A DNA stretch of 64,000 nucleotides from Massilia sp. IC2-477 (GTDB lineage Bacteria; Pseudomonadota; Gammaproteobacteria; Burkholderiales; Burkholderiaceae_D), in the NCBI RefSeq assembly GCF_020707265.1, contig NZ_JAJFEQ010000003.1, positions 248,001 through 312,000 of the forward strand, read 5' to 3'. The stretch's first letter is position 1, and the number at the start of each line of letters is the position of its first letter. A model generated the notes under the pieces. It did not search any database, was not told the origin of the DNA, and was given only the letters and a program-made list of their open reading frames with translations. This document shows, one piece after another, positions 33,605 through 42,873 of the stretch. A program made the translations under genes and the position numbers.

Positions 33605-35962
33605 ATGCGCTGCGCCATCCTGGCCTTCGTCGCCGGCGCCTGCTGGCTGCAGACACGCGCCGAGCTGCCCGCACCTGAACACATAGCCAGCGCCGTCGTC
33701 ATCGCACTGCTGCTCTGCGCACTGCGCCGGCATGGCGCGAACATCCTCGGGGCAGCGCTCCTCGGCGCCTCATGGGCTGCCGTACTGGCCCACCTGGCCA
33801 TCGCCGACGCGCTACCACGCGAGATGGAGGGCCGCGACGTCGCCATCATCGGCACCATCGACAGCCTGCCCCACGAATTCGAGGGCGGCTCGCGCTTCAA
33901 CGTCCGCATCGAGCGGGTGCTTACACCGCGCGCCACCGTCCCGCGCACCATCGCCGTCTCGTGGTACGGCCAGGTCGCCCCCGCAGGCGGTGCGCAGGAA
34001 CCAGTGCAGCCGGGCGAACGCTGGCAACTGGTCGTGCGCCTGCAGCGCCCGCACGGCAATGCCAACCCTTACGGCTTCGACTACGAAGCCTGGCTGCTCG
34101 AGCAGGGCGTGCGCGCCACCGGCTACGTTCGTCCCGCCGGCCCGCGCAACCAGCGCCTGGATGCCTTCGTGCCGCGCTTTGGCCACGTGGTGGAACGCGC
34201 CCGTGCCGCGCTGCGGCGGCACATCCTGCAGCAGCTCGAGGGCGAGCGCTACGCCGGCGTGATCGTCGCCCTGGTCATCGGCGACCAGCGCGGCATCCCG
34301 CAGTCGGACTGGGACGTCTTCAACCGCACCGGCATCAGCCACCTGGTGTCGATCTCCGGCCTGCATATCACGATGGTGGCAGGCCTGGCGGCGTGGGCGA
34401 TTTCCTACCTGTGGCGCCGCTCCTTCTTCATCGATGGCGCCGCCTTGCCCCTGGCGCTGCCGGCCCAGAAGGCGGCGGCATTGGCGGGCGCACTGGTGGC
34501 GCTGCTGTACGTGCTGCTGGCGGGCCTCGGCGTCCCGGCGCAGCGCACCTTCTACATGCTGGCGACGGTTGCGGCCGCGCTCTGGTTCGGGCGGGTGGTC
34601 GCGCTCTCGCACGTGCTGTGCCTGGCGCTGGCCGTGGTGGTGCTGATCGATCCCTGGGCCGTGCTCGGCGCGGGCTTCTGGCTGTCCTTCGGCGCGGTGG
34701 CCGTCATCCTGTACGCGAACCTCGGGCGCGTGCAGATCGAAACCGGCTGGCGCCGCACACTCGCCGTGGCGGCCCGCACGCAATATGCGGTCACCATCGG
34801 CCTGGTGCCGCTGACGATGCTGTTGTTCTCTCAGGTGTCCCTCGCCAGCCCGGTCGCGAACGCGATAGCAATCCCGGTCATCAGCCTCTTGGTGACGCCG
34901 CTGGCCCTGCTGGGCGCCATGTTGCCGGCGCCGCTGGCCGGCCCCGTGCTCGGCCTGGCGCACCTGGCGGTCGAGCTGCTGGCCGATGCCCTCGCGCTGC
35001 TCGCCAACAGCCCGCTCGCAGTGTTGAACGCCCCGGCGCCGCAGCCCTGGATCTTCCTGCTGGCACTCGGCGGCACGGCCTGGATGCTGGCCCCGCGTGG
35101 CTGGCCGCACCGCTGGGCGGGAATCGCGGCCTGGGTGCCGATGCTGACCCAGCTGCCGAGCGCGCCGCCCGCCGGCAGCTTCACGGTGACGGCCTTCGAC
35201 GTCGGCCAGGGCATGGCCCTGCTGGTGGAGACGAGCGGCCACCGCCTGCTGTACGACGCCGGACCCCAGTACGCGCCTGGGGCCGACGCCGCCGGCCGCA
35301 TCCTGCTGCCGTATTTGCGCGGGCGCGGGATCGGGAAACTCGATGCGCTGGTGGTTTCGCACAGCGACGTCGATCACGCTGGCGGCGCCCGCACGCTGCT
35401 GGGCGGCGTCAAGGTGGCACAGGTGCATTCCTCGCTCGCCGCCGGCCATCCGGTCGTGCGCGCGGCCCGGCGCCACAGCCGCTGCAGCTCGGGACAGGGA
35501 TGGAGCTGGGACGGCGTGCGTTTCGAAATGCTGGGGCCGGCGCCGCCTTCCTACGACGAGCCGGGCCTGAAGGCGAATGCGCGCAGCTGCGTGCTGCGGG
35601 TCAGCGCGGCCGGCCGGGCCATGCTGCTGGCGGCGGACATCGAAGCGGCCCAGGAAGCGCAGTTGCTGCAACACGCGCAGGGTCGTTTGCAGGCCGACGT
35701 GCTGCTCGCGCCGCACCACGGCAGCGGCACCTCGTCCACCGCGGCCTTCCTGGCGGCGGTCGCACCAACGGTCGGCATCTTCCAGGTCGGGTACCGCAAC
35801 CGCTACAGGCACCCCAAGAAGGAGGTGTACGAACGCTACGGCAGCCGCGGCATCCGCCGTCTGCGTACCGACGAATCGGGCGCCGTCCTGCTTGCCTTCG
35901 GCCGGCAGATCGAGGTCAGCGAATACCGCGCCGGCCGCCGGCGCTACTGGCACGGGCAATAG
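33605..35962 (+). CDS. comEC: DNA internalization competence protein ComEC/Rec2
   Basis: This 785-residue inner-membrane channel is for DNA uptake in natural transformation. The N-terminal DUF4131/OB-like region (about 60-170) is followed by the competence domain with many helices (GDQRGIPQSDWDVFNRTGISHLVSISGLHI; the last part, HLVSISGLHI, is the family hallmark). The C-terminal metallo-beta-lactamase domain (from about 525) has FDVGQGMALLVE, SHSDVDHAGG and APHHGSGTSS. I chose ATG 33605 because its hydrophobic N-terminus fits the family; the frame is open upstream only as a shadow of the PAAR gene. There is no clear ribosome site. Confidence 0.92.
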   Translation: MRCAILAFVAGACWLQTRAELPAPEHIASAVVIALLLCALRRHGANILGAALLGASWAAVLAHLAIADALPREMEGRDVAIIGTIDSLPHEFEGGSRFNVRIERVLTPRATVPRTIAVSWYGQVAPAGGAQEPVQPGERWQLVVRLQRPHGNANPYGFDYEAWLLEQGVRATGYVRPAGPRNQRLDAFVPRFGHVVERARAALRRHILQQLEGERYAGVIVALVIGDQRGIPQSDWDVFNRTGISHLVSISGLHITMVAGLAAWAISYLWRRSFFIDGAALPLALPAQKAAALAGALVALLYVLLAGLGVPAQRTFYMLATVAAALWFGRVVALSHVLCLALAVVVLIDPWAVLGAGFWLSFGAVAVILYANLGRVQIETGWRRTLAVAARTQYAVTIGLVPLTMLLFSQVSLASPVANAIAIPVISLLVTPLALLGAMLPAPLAGPVLGLAHLAVELLADALALLANSPLAVLNAPAPQPWIFLLALGGTAWMLAPRGWPHRWAGIAAWVPMLTQLPSAPPAGSFTVTAFDVGQGMALLVETSGHRLLYDAGPQYAPGADAAGRILLPYLRGRGIGKLDALVVSHSDVDHAGGARTLLGGVKVAQVHSSLAAGHPVVRAARRHSRCSSGQGWSWDGVRFEMLGPAPPSYDEPGLKANARSCVLRVSAAGRAMLLAADIEAAQEAQLLQHAQGRLQADVLLAPHHGSGTSSTAAFLAAVAPTVGIFQVGYRNRYRHPKKEVYERYGSRGIRRLRTDESGAVLLAFGRQIEVSEYRAGRRRYWHGQ

Positions 35963-35965
35963 CGC

Positions 35966-37321
35966 TCACGCCTGCAAGGGCAGGCTCAGTCGCATTCGCA
36001 GCCCGCCGCCTTCGCGCCTGGCGGCGCCGATGCTGCCGCCGTGCGCCGCCAGCACCCGCTGCGCGATGGCCAGGCCCAGCCCATGGCCGTCGACCTTGTT
36101 CGGGTGCGCGCGGAAGAAGGGCTGGAACACCGCTTCCAGGTCCGCCTCGGCAATGCCCGGACCGCGATCGAGGACGTCGATATGCGCCTGGCCGCCCGCC
36201 GCGTGCAGCACGATCTCGACGCTGCCGCCGCTGCCGCCATGCCGGATCGCGTTACGCACCACATTCTCCAGCGCGCTCCACAGCAGGTCGGGGTCGCCCT
36301 GCACGATGATCGGGCCCGGCGCCTGCACCCGGATCGTGGGGACCACCGGACCGGCCTCGAAGCGCGCATCGGCCGCGATTTCGTCGGCCAGTTCGCTCAG
36401 GTCGAGCTGTTCCGTCCTGGCCAGTCCAGGGGAGGCTTCGAGGCGCGACAGCGTCAGCAGCTCGCCGACCAGCTTATCCATGCGCATGCTCTCGCGCTCG
36501 ATGCGGTCGAGCGACGAGCCGATCTTGTCCGGCTGCTGGTGCGCCAGGCCGACCGCCGCCTGTAGCCGCGCCAGCGGCGAGCGCAGCTCGTGCGAGACGT
36601 CGTGCAGCAGGCGGCGCTGGCCATCCATCAGGGCGGCTAGCCGTGCGCTCATGCGGTCGAAGTCGCGTCCCAGGTCGCTCAGCTCGTCGCCCGCGCGGCC
36701 GCCAGTCGTGAAACGCGGCGCCAGGTCGCCGGCGGCGGCGGCCTCGAAGGCGCTGCGCAGGGCCCGGATCGGGCGCGAGAAATACCAGGCGAGGAGGGCG
36801 GCGAACAGCAGGCTGGCCAGGGTGGCGGCGACGATGCCGGCGCCCTGGCTGACGCGATAGCCGAAGCCGGGACCGGGCCCGCGCGGCGAGCCGCCGGCCT
36901 GGATGACGCCGGGCGGTGGTCCGCGGAACTGGCGCCGCACGAAGGCGATGTAGTCGGCGCCGTCCGGTCCCGCCAGCCGGCGCACGCCCCGTGTCGCCTC
37001 GCCCGAGGCCAGCTGGCGCCGCGCCTCCGCGGCCAGTCCCGGCGGCACCGCACGGCCCAGCAGTTCCTGGCCCAGGTGGTCGAGTACCAGCACCTGGGGA
37101 CGCTGGAGTTCGCCCAGCATCCCGCGCAGCGCCGGCAGGCCGCCGTGACGCAGCGTTGCCGCAGCCGCGTCGAGCGCGATCCAGGCCGGCGGGCCGGTAT
37201 CGAGTTCGGCGGCCTGGCTGCGGGCCCGCTCGCGCAGCCAGAAGGCGCTGCCGATGCCGACTGCGGCGGTCACCTGGGCCAGCAGGATACAGAGGAAGAA
37301 CTTCCAGAACAGGCGGCCCAT
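35966..37321 (-). CDS. Sensor histidine kinase (CpxA-like layout)
   Basis: This 451-residue inner-membrane kinase has two membrane helices (about 8-28 and 160-180) flanking a periplasmic sensor of about 130 residues. A HAMP linker (FSRPIRALRSAFEAAAAGDL) and a HisKA domain with phospho-acceptor His244 (DVSHELRSPL) follow. The HATPase domain shows N-box ENVVRNAIRHGG, G1 DRGPGI and G2 GHGLGLAIA. It starts 1 bp after the response-regulator stop, so the two are co-translated. The signal is unknown. The layout and partner resemble CpxAR. Confidence 0.92.
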   Translation of the reverse strand: MGRLFWKFFLCILLAQVTAAVGIGSAFWLRERARSQAAELDTGPPAWIALDAAAATLRHGGLPALRGMLGELQRPQVLVLDHLGQELLGRAVPPGLAAEARRQLASGEATRGVRRLAGPDGADYIAFVRRQFRGPPPGVIQAGGSPRGPGPGFGYRVSQGAGIVAATLASLLFAALLAWYFSRPIRALRSAFEAAAAGDLAPRFTTGGRAGDELSDLGRDFDRMSARLAALMDGQRRLLHDVSHELRSPLARLQAAVGLAHQQPDKIGSSLDRIERESMRMDKLVGELLTLSRLEASPGLARTEQLDLSELADEIAADARFEAGPVVPTIRVQAPGPIIVQGDPDLLWSALENVVRNAIRHGGSGGSVEIVLHAAGGQAHIDVLDRGPGIAEADLEAVFQPFFRAHPNKVDGHGLGLAIAQRVLAAHGGSIGAARREGGGLRMRLSLPLQA

Positions 37322-37322
37322 G

Positions 37323-38009
37323 CTAGTCCCGGATCAGCTGGTAGCCCTGGCGGTAGATCGTCTGCAGGGGCGAGCGGCCGTCGGCGAGCAGGCCCAGTTT
37401 CTGGCGCAGGCTGCTCAGGTGGACGTCGATGTTGCGGTCGAAGCGCGCCAGCGGCCGCCCCAGGCCCTGTTCGGACAGCTCGTTCTTGCTGACGGCGCGG
37501 CCGGCGTGGCGCGCCAGCACTTCCAGCAGGTTGAATTCAGTGCTGGTCAGCTCCAGCGTGGCGCCGTCCCAGGTGGCGCGGCGCTGTTCGGGATACATGT
37601 TCAGTTTGCCCACCGCGAGCACGGCGCCGGGACCTTCGCCGGCGGCAGGCTGGGTGCGGCGCAGGATGGCGCGCACCCGCGCGGTCAGTTCGCGCGGGGT
37701 GCAGGGCTTGGCGACGTAGTCGTCGGCGCCCAGCTCGAGCCCCAGTATGCGGTCGGCATCGTCGCCGCGCGCGGTCAGCATCAGGATCGGGATGCGGCTG
37801 GCGGCGCGGATGCGGCGCAGGGCGTCGATGCCGTTCGTCCCGGGCATCATCACGTCGAGCACCGCGATCGCATAGTCGCCGCGCAGGGCTTCGCGCGCCC
37901 CGGTCGCGCCGTCGTGGACGCAGGTGGTGCGAAAACCTTCCTGTTCAAGGTATTCGGAAAACATCCCGACCAGTTCGACGTCGTCGTCGATCAGCAATAC
38001 ATGGTTCAT
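37323..38009 (-). CDS. OmpR/CpxR-family response regulator
   Basis: This 228-residue DNA-binding regulator has a receiver domain with acidic pocket LIDDD (residues 7-10), phospho-acceptor Asp52 (VLDVMMPG) and the conserved Lys in YVAKPCTPREL. The C-terminal winged helix (TSTEFNLLEVLARHAGRAVSKNELSEQGLGR, DVHLSSLRQKLG) is typical of OmpR. ATG 38009 begins the receiver fold; the open frame upstream is not protein-like. It pairs with the downstream kinase and is divergent from a dioxygenase gene, 135 bp away. Confidence 0.92.
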   Translation of the reverse strand: MNHVLLIDDDVELVGMFSEYLEQEGFRTTCVHDGATGAREALRGDYAIAVLDVMMPGTNGIDALRRIRAASRIPILMLTARGDDADRILGLELGADDYVAKPCTPRELTARVRAILRRTQPAAGEGPGAVLAVGKLNMYPEQRRATWDGATLELTSTEFNLLEVLARHAGRAVSKNELSEQGLGRPLARFDRNIDVHLSSLRQKLGLLADGRSPLQTIYRQGYQLIRD

Positions 38010-38144
38010 GTCAGGAGCATAGCAAATCAGGGGCGCCAGCGCTGTGGCAAAGAGGCCCCATTTACGCGGATTTACATACGGTTTACCCCGTTTTACATGG
38101 GCGGCAACGAGAATGCGGCTACCGAAACACAGGAGGATACCAGC

Positions 38145-39005
38145 ATGACCCCGACGCCCCCCAGCGCCCCCGACCACACCACCCTGTCCGACGACCTCGA
38201 ACGCATGCTGGCCACTGCGGCCAGCCGGCGCCAGTCGCTGCGCTGGCTGTTCGCCGGCGCCGCCGCGATCCCGCTGGCCGGCTGCGGCGGCGGCGCCGAT
38301 GCCAGCCTCGCCGCTTCGTCATCTGCCGGCACCGGCGGGAGCGCTTCCGCCGGGAGCGCCTGTTCCATCATTCCTGAAGAAACGGGCGGCCCGTATCCGG
38401 GCGACGGCACCAACCGCAATGCCAACGGCGTTGCCAATGCCTTGACCCTGTCCGGCATCGTGCGCAGCGACATCCGCGCCAGCGTGGCCGGCGCCAGCGG
38501 CGTCGCGCAGGGCATCCCGCTCACCATCCGCCTGCAGCTGGTGAACGTCGCGGCCAACTGCGCAGCCGCGAGCGGCGCCGCGGTCTACCTGTGGCACTGT
38601 ACCCGCGACGGCGGCTATTCGATGTATTCGAACGGGATCGTGAACGAAAACTTCCTGCGCGGGGTCCAGGAAGCGGACAGCCAGGGCGTGCTCACTTTTC
38701 AGACCATCTTCCCCGGCTGCTACGACGGCCGGATGCCGCACGTGCACTTCGAGGTCTATCCCAGCATGTCCAAGGCCAGCAATGCGGCGAACCGCATCAA
38801 GACCTCGCAGTTCGCGTTTCCGCTGGCGACCCTGAACGAAGCCTATGCGACGGCAGGCTACGCCACCAGCGTCGCCAACCTGGCGCGCATCAGCTATGCC
38901 ACCGACAACGTGTTCAGCGACGGCACGGCGCTGCAGATGGCCAGCGTGACCGGCAATCCCAACCAGGGCTATGTGGCCACGCTTACCGTCGGCGTCTCCT
39001 ACTGA
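38145..39005 (+). CDS. Exported intradiol ring-cleavage dioxygenase-like protein (Tat/lipoprotein signal)
   Basis: This 286-residue protein shows a Tat-like motif, SRRQSLR, then a hydrophobic core and the lipobox LAGC, so it may be a Tat-exported lipoprotein. The remainder is the protocatechuate 3,4-dioxygenase-like beta sandwich. Candidate Fe(III) ligands are the Tyr in YLWHCTRDGGYSMYS and those of CYDGRMPHVHFEVY (Tyr, His, His). Cytoplasmic catechol dioxygenases have no such signal, so this belongs to the exported subfamily of unclear substrate. AGGAGG at 38131-38136 supports the start. It is divergent from the two-component system. Confidence 0.85.
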   Translation: MTPTPPSAPDHTTLSDDLERMLATAASRRQSLRWLFAGAAAIPLAGCGGGADASLAASSSAGTGGSASAGSACSIIPEETGGPYPGDGTNRNANGVANALTLSGIVRSDIRASVAGASGVAQGIPLTIRLQLVNVAANCAAASGAAVYLWHCTRDGGYSMYSNGIVNENFLRGVQEADSQGVLTFQTIFPGCYDGRMPHVHFEVYPSMSKASNAANRIKTSQFAFPLATLNEAYATAGYATSVANLARISYATDNVFSDGTALQMASVTGNPNQGYVATLTVGVSY

Positions 39006-39008
39006 AGC

Positions 39009-41204
39009 TCAGCCGAAGGGCAGGTAGGCGATGCCGCCTTCCAGCACGCCAGCCAGCGCGGCGACGTTTTCCGGGCTCTGGCTGAACTGGGCCAGGATCT
39101 CGGTGGCGCTGGCGCCGCGTTCCATCACCTGCAGCCAGTAGTCGAAGCCGGCCGGGTCGGGCGCGCGGTGCAGGATGTTCTGGTAGATCCGGGTGAGGAA
39201 GTCGGCGTGGCTGGGTTTGAGGCCATACATGCCGGTAAACTCGCTGGATGCGATGAAGTTCGCCGCCACGTCCTTCAGGCTGCTGCCGCTTTCCATGCGG
39301 CCGATCCAGTAGCCCAGGCCGGCCAGGTCAGGCTCGCGGTTGAAGGCGGCCTGGTACAGGCGATAGGTCTGGGCGGCGATGCCATCGGTGTCGAGGGCGA
39401 CCATGACATCGTCGAAGGCCAGGCGTTCGATGCCGACCAGGACATCCACGTCCGGCAGCAGCGAGTCGGCCACCGTGACGGCGTCCTTGCCGATGGTGAG
39501 CTTGTACTCGGCCCGCTTGCCGGCGTAGGCTGCGACGTCGATCCCGGCTCCGCCGTCGAGCCGGTCGCTGCCGGCGCCGCCGACGAGGATGTCGTGCCCG
39601 GCGCCGCCCTCGATCCGGTTGCCGACCTCGTTGCCGGTCAGGCGATCGTTGCCGGCGCCGCCGCGCAGGTTCTCGATCAGACTGCCGAAGTTGACCGTGA
39701 CCTGGCTCGCCCTCACGATCGAGTCGCCCTTGGCGCCCAGGAAGCTCCAGTAGCCGGGGCGCAGGTCGACCGTCATGCCGCCGCCGAAGGCGCTGCCGTC
39801 GAGGGTGTCGCTGCCTGCGCCGTCGGCGATGAAGTTGGCCTGGCCCGCGTCCAGGGTCCAGGTGGTGTCGCCGGCCGCCACTTGACCCGTGGGGCCGTAG
39901 ATGTAGTGGAGGGCGGCCAGGTCGAGCGCGTTGTACGACAGTTGGTAGTCGCTCGGCGTCACGTTGTACGACATCAGGGTGTGGTGGGCCGCATCCTCCA
40001 CGCTGCTCAGGAAGGGACCGTCGCCGCTGTTGCCGACCGAGTCTTCATGCGCGAAGGGGTGTTTGAGCCCGAGCGCGTGCCCGATCTCGTGCATCAGGAC
40101 CGCGGCGCCGAAATTGCCGCTGGTCGGCGCCATCACCTCGCGCAGGTCGGCATTGAGCATCACCAGGCGGTTGCTGGCGTAGCCCGATGAATTTTCCTGC
40201 TGGTTGTTGGCCAGTACCAGCACGCCTTCGCCGTCGAGGGAGTCGGTTTCGCGGAACTGCACGTTCGCCACGCTGCTGATGTACTCGAAAGCCTTGCGGG
40301 TGAGGGCGCGCTGGGCCTCGTTGAAGGTCTCGAAACCCTTCTTGTCGTGCTCTTCGAAGAAGGCGGCCGGCTGCTCGGCGAAATGGTAGTCGATGATCCG
40401 GGCCGCGCCGAGCAGGCGGGCCGCAGGCACCTGCACCGCCAGCGCGGCGATCCAGTTCGGGAGCTTTTGCACGCCCGCGGCCCAGGTCCAGTTCTCGACG
40501 CTGCCCACCGGCAGGACCCAGTCGGCGTAGATGGTGCCGCGGTCGTTGCCGCCTTCGTCCCAGACCTGGTCCAGGGCGCTGCGCACGGAATACACGTCGT
40601 CACCCAGGCCGCCGGCCAGGCGGCTGATGCCGGCGCCGCCGTCGAGGGTGTCGTTGCCGGCGCCACCGACCAGGGTGTCGTTGCCGCTGCCGCCCAGCAG
40701 GAGGTCGTTGCCGCCGCCACCCGACATGCCGTCGTTGCCGGCGCCGCCCATCAGGACGTCGGCCCCGTCATCGCCGTAGATGGTGTCGTTGCCGTCGCCG
40801 CCGTCGAGGGTATCGCCCAGCAGGTCGGGGCTGAACTCCTCGGTGGCCGGGTCCCATGGGCGGCCGCTTTGCAGGATATCGTCGCCCGCGCCCCCCTGCA
40901 GGGAATCGCGGCCGCCGGCGCCATACAGCGTGTCGTTGCCGTCCCCGCCGAGCAGCATGTCGTTGGCGACGCCGCCCTGCAGCAGGTCGTTGCCCTTGCC
41001 GCCGTCGAGGATGTCGCCCTTGTCGTCGGGGCGCCAGGCGCCGGTCGCGGGATCGCGGAGCAGGCTGCTGTAGAGCTTGTCGTCGCCGTCCAGGCCCATC
41101 AGGATGTCGCTGCCGCCCGCTCCGTAGAGCTTGTCGTCACCGCTTGTGCCGACCATGTCATCGTTGCCCGCGCTGCCCGAACGCTCGATTCCCGCCAACG
41201 CCAT
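39009..41204 (-). CDS. RTX-repeat M10-like zinc metalloprotease with C-terminal DUF4214
   Basis: This 731-residue protein is predicted to be secreted and calcium-binding. RTX nonapeptides (GGxGxDxLx) fill residues about 15-215. A serralysin-like protease domain carries HEIGHALGLKH (first His near 372), with the Met-turn in HTLMSYN. A second RTX patch follows (about 490-590) and a DUF4214 domain ends the protein. There is no N-terminal signal, as expected for type I secretion. ATG 41204 has GGGAAG upstream, while a further in-frame ATG at 41243 lacks a site. RTX placed before the protease is unusual. No type I exporter genes are beside it. Confidence 0.85.
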   Translation of the reverse strand: MALAGIERSGSAGNDDMVGTSGDDKLYGAGGSDILMGLDGDDKLYSSLLRDPATGAWRPDDKGDILDGGKGNDLLQGGVANDMLLGGDGNDTLYGAGGRDSLQGGAGDDILQSGRPWDPATEEFSPDLLGDTLDGGDGNDTIYGDDGADVLMGGAGNDGMSGGGGNDLLLGGSGNDTLVGGAGNDTLDGGAGISRLAGGLGDDVYSVRSALDQVWDEGGNDRGTIYADWVLPVGSVENWTWAAGVQKLPNWIAALAVQVPAARLLGAARIIDYHFAEQPAAFFEEHDKKGFETFNEAQRALTRKAFEYISSVANVQFRETDSLDGEGVLVLANNQQENSSGYASNRLVMLNADLREVMAPTSGNFGAAVLMHEIGHALGLKHPFAHEDSVGNSGDGPFLSSVEDAAHHTLMSYNVTPSDYQLSYNALDLAALHYIYGPTGQVAAGDTTWTLDAGQANFIADGAGSDTLDGSAFGGGMTVDLRPGYWSFLGAKGDSIVRASQVTVNFGSLIENLRGGAGNDRLTGNEVGNRIEGGAGHDILVGGAGSDRLDGGAGIDVAAYAGKRAEYKLTIGKDAVTVADSLLPDVDVLVGIERLAFDDVMVALDTDGIAAQTYRLYQAAFNREPDLAGLGYWIGRMESGSSLKDVAANFIASSEFTGMYGLKPSHADFLTRIYQNILHRAPDPAGFDYWLQVMERGASATEILAQFSQSPENVAALAGVLEGGIAYLPFG

Positions 41205-41397
41205 ATTGCTTCCCTGAAAGTTCAATGTTGCAAATGCTAGCATTGGAATTTCTGTAAGGAAATATTTTTTCGTGCTAAAGGAAGAGATTACGCAGGGCGC
41301 ATGGTGCTTGCGCCAGTAGGCGTTTCCCTCTAAACGGGGTTCGCGGCCGCGCCTCTTTCATTACAATGGCCCTTGTCATTCAAGCTACCCGCCTTTC

Positions 41398-42213
41398 ATG
41401 AGCAAACCCCTGCTGCATTTCTCCCACGGGAACAGCTATCCCGCCGGCACCTACAGCCGCCTGTTCCAGGCCCTCGGCGAGCACTACGAGGTGCGCGCCC
41501 ACGACATGTACGGCCACGACCCGCGCTTTCCGGTCGGGGACGGCTGGCATGGCCTGGTGGAAGAGCTGATCCATCACCTGGAAAAGTACGAGCAGCCGCC
41601 GATCCTGGTCGGCCATTCGCTCGGGGGCATGCTCAGCATGATGGCGGCCAAGCAGCGCCCGGAGCTGGCGCGCTGCGTGGTGATGCTCGATTCGCCGGTC
41701 GTCGCCGGCTGGCGCGCCTTCCTGTGGAAGCTGGTCAAGCGGCGCGGCCTCGGTTCGCGCTTTTCGCCCGCGCGCTTTTCCGAGCGGCGGCGCAATGTCT
41801 GGCCGGACCGTGCGGCGGCCTACCAGCACTTCATCGCGAAGCCGATGTTCCAGGCCTGGGCCCCGGGTGCGCTCGACGACTACCTCGAGCACGGCTTGAG
41901 CCAGCATCCGGAAGGCGTCCAGCTGCGCTTCGACCGCGAGGTCGAGACCCTGATCTACAACACGCTGCCGCACCACATGGGGAAGATCCTGCGCGAGCCT
42001 TTCCCGCTGCCGATCGGCTTCATCGCCGGCACCAGCTCCGAAGAGCTGCGCCAGGCCGGGCTGGACGCCACCCGCAAACTGGTCGGCAAAAACCTGGTGA
42101 TGATCGAGGGCGGGCACCTGTATCCGCTCGAGAAACCGCAGGAGACGGCGCGCCTCACGCATGAGATGATCGAGCGGCTGTTGCCGGCAAAGGTGCCGGA
42201 GGCGGTCATTTAG
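41398..42213 (+). CDS. Alpha/beta-fold hydrolase
   Basis: This 271-residue cytoplasmic hydrolase has the oxyanion-hole strand FSHGNSYPAGTYSRLF and the nucleophile elbow GHSLGG (Ser near residue 78). The catalytic Asp is probably in the FIAGTSSEELRQAG region, and the late His is in EGGHLYPLEKP. The substrate is unknown; esterase or related activity is likely. A TACAAT -10-like hexamer lies about 30 bp upstream of the start. It ends 37 bp before dcd on the same strand, so the two may share transcripts. Confidence 0.87.
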   Translation: MSKPLLHFSHGNSYPAGTYSRLFQALGEHYEVRAHDMYGHDPRFPVGDGWHGLVEELIHHLEKYEQPPILVGHSLGGMLSMMAAKQRPELARCVVMLDSPVVAGWRAFLWKLVKRRGLGSRFSPARFSERRRNVWPDRAAAYQHFIAKPMFQAWAPGALDDYLEHGLSQHPEGVQLRFDREVETLIYNTLPHHMGKILREPFPLPIGFIAGTSSEELRQAGLDATRKLVGKNLVMIEGGHLYPLEKPQETARLTHEMIERLLPAKVPEAVI

Positions 42214-42250
42214 CGTAAAATCGCGGGATTGATTTTTTGGAATGTCGACA

Positions 42251-42817
42251 ATGGCTATCAAAAGCGATAAATGGATCCGCCGCATGGCGGAAGAGACCGG
42301 GATGATCGAACCTTTCGAGCCGCGCCAGGTGCGCGAGTCGGACGGCCGTCGCGTCATTTCGTGGGGCACCTCCTCGTACGGCTACGATATCCGCTGCGCG
42401 GACGAGTTCAAGGTCTTCACCAACATCAACAGCACCATCGTCGACCCCAAGAATTTCGATTCGAATTCTTTTGTGGACGTGAAGAGCGATGTCTGCATCA
42501 TCCCGCCGAATTCCTTCGCGCTGGCCCGCACCATCGAATACTTCCGCATCCCGCGCAACGTGCTGACCGTCTGCCTGGGCAAATCGACCTACGCGCGCTG
42601 CGGCATCATCGTCAACGTCACGCCCTTCGAGCCCGAGTGGGAAGGCTATGTGACGCTGGAATTCTCGAACACCACGCCGCTGCCGGCCAAGATCTACGCC
42701 GGCGAAGGCTGCGCCCAGGTGCTGTTCTTCGAATCCGACGAAGTCTGCGAGACTTCGTACAAGGACCGCGGCGGCAAGTACCAGGGCCAGCACGGCGTCA
42801 CGCTGCCGAAAACCTGA
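42251..42817 (+). CDS. dcd: dCTP deaminase
   Basis: This 188-residue homotrimeric enzyme converts dCTP to dUTP, the main route to dTMP precursors in proteobacteria. Collinear motifs are [18 protein letters not shown] at the N-terminus, [12 protein letters not shown], and the active-site block [20 protein letters not shown] with the catalytic Glu in [14 protein letters not shown] 42251 has GGA 9 bp upstream; an earlier in-frame ATG at 42242 touches that site. thyA and folA, which use its product, lie 4-5 kb away. Confidence 0.95.
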   Translation: MAIKSDKWIRRMAEETGMIEPFEPRQVRESDGRRVISWGTSSYGYDIRCADEFKVFTNINSTIVDPKNFDSNSFVDVKSDVCIIPPNSFALARTIEYFRIPRNVLTVCLGKSTYARCGIIVNVTPFEPEWEGYVTLEFSNTTPLPAKIYAGEGCAQVLFFESDEVCETSYKDRGGKYQGQHGVTLPKT

Positions 42818-42842
42818 TTCATTTTTTCGTGCTAGCCTGTCA

Positions 42843-42857
42843 AATATGAATCATATT
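42843..42857. promoter_or_regulatory. Palindrome upstream of the CDF-like transporter
   Basis: AATATGA-A-TCATATT is a perfect 7-1-7 inverted repeat in a short AT-rich gap, 16 bp before the likely ATG of the transporter. It could be a metal-sensor operator. No metalloregulator gene is adjacent. Confidence 0.35.
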
Positions 42858-42873
42858 GATGGGTCCAAGTCCC

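Noticed and set aside
40600-41160. Dense short repeats that look like a tandem-repeat array
   Set aside because: They are the codons for RTX nonapeptides within the metalloprotease gene, not a non-coding array.
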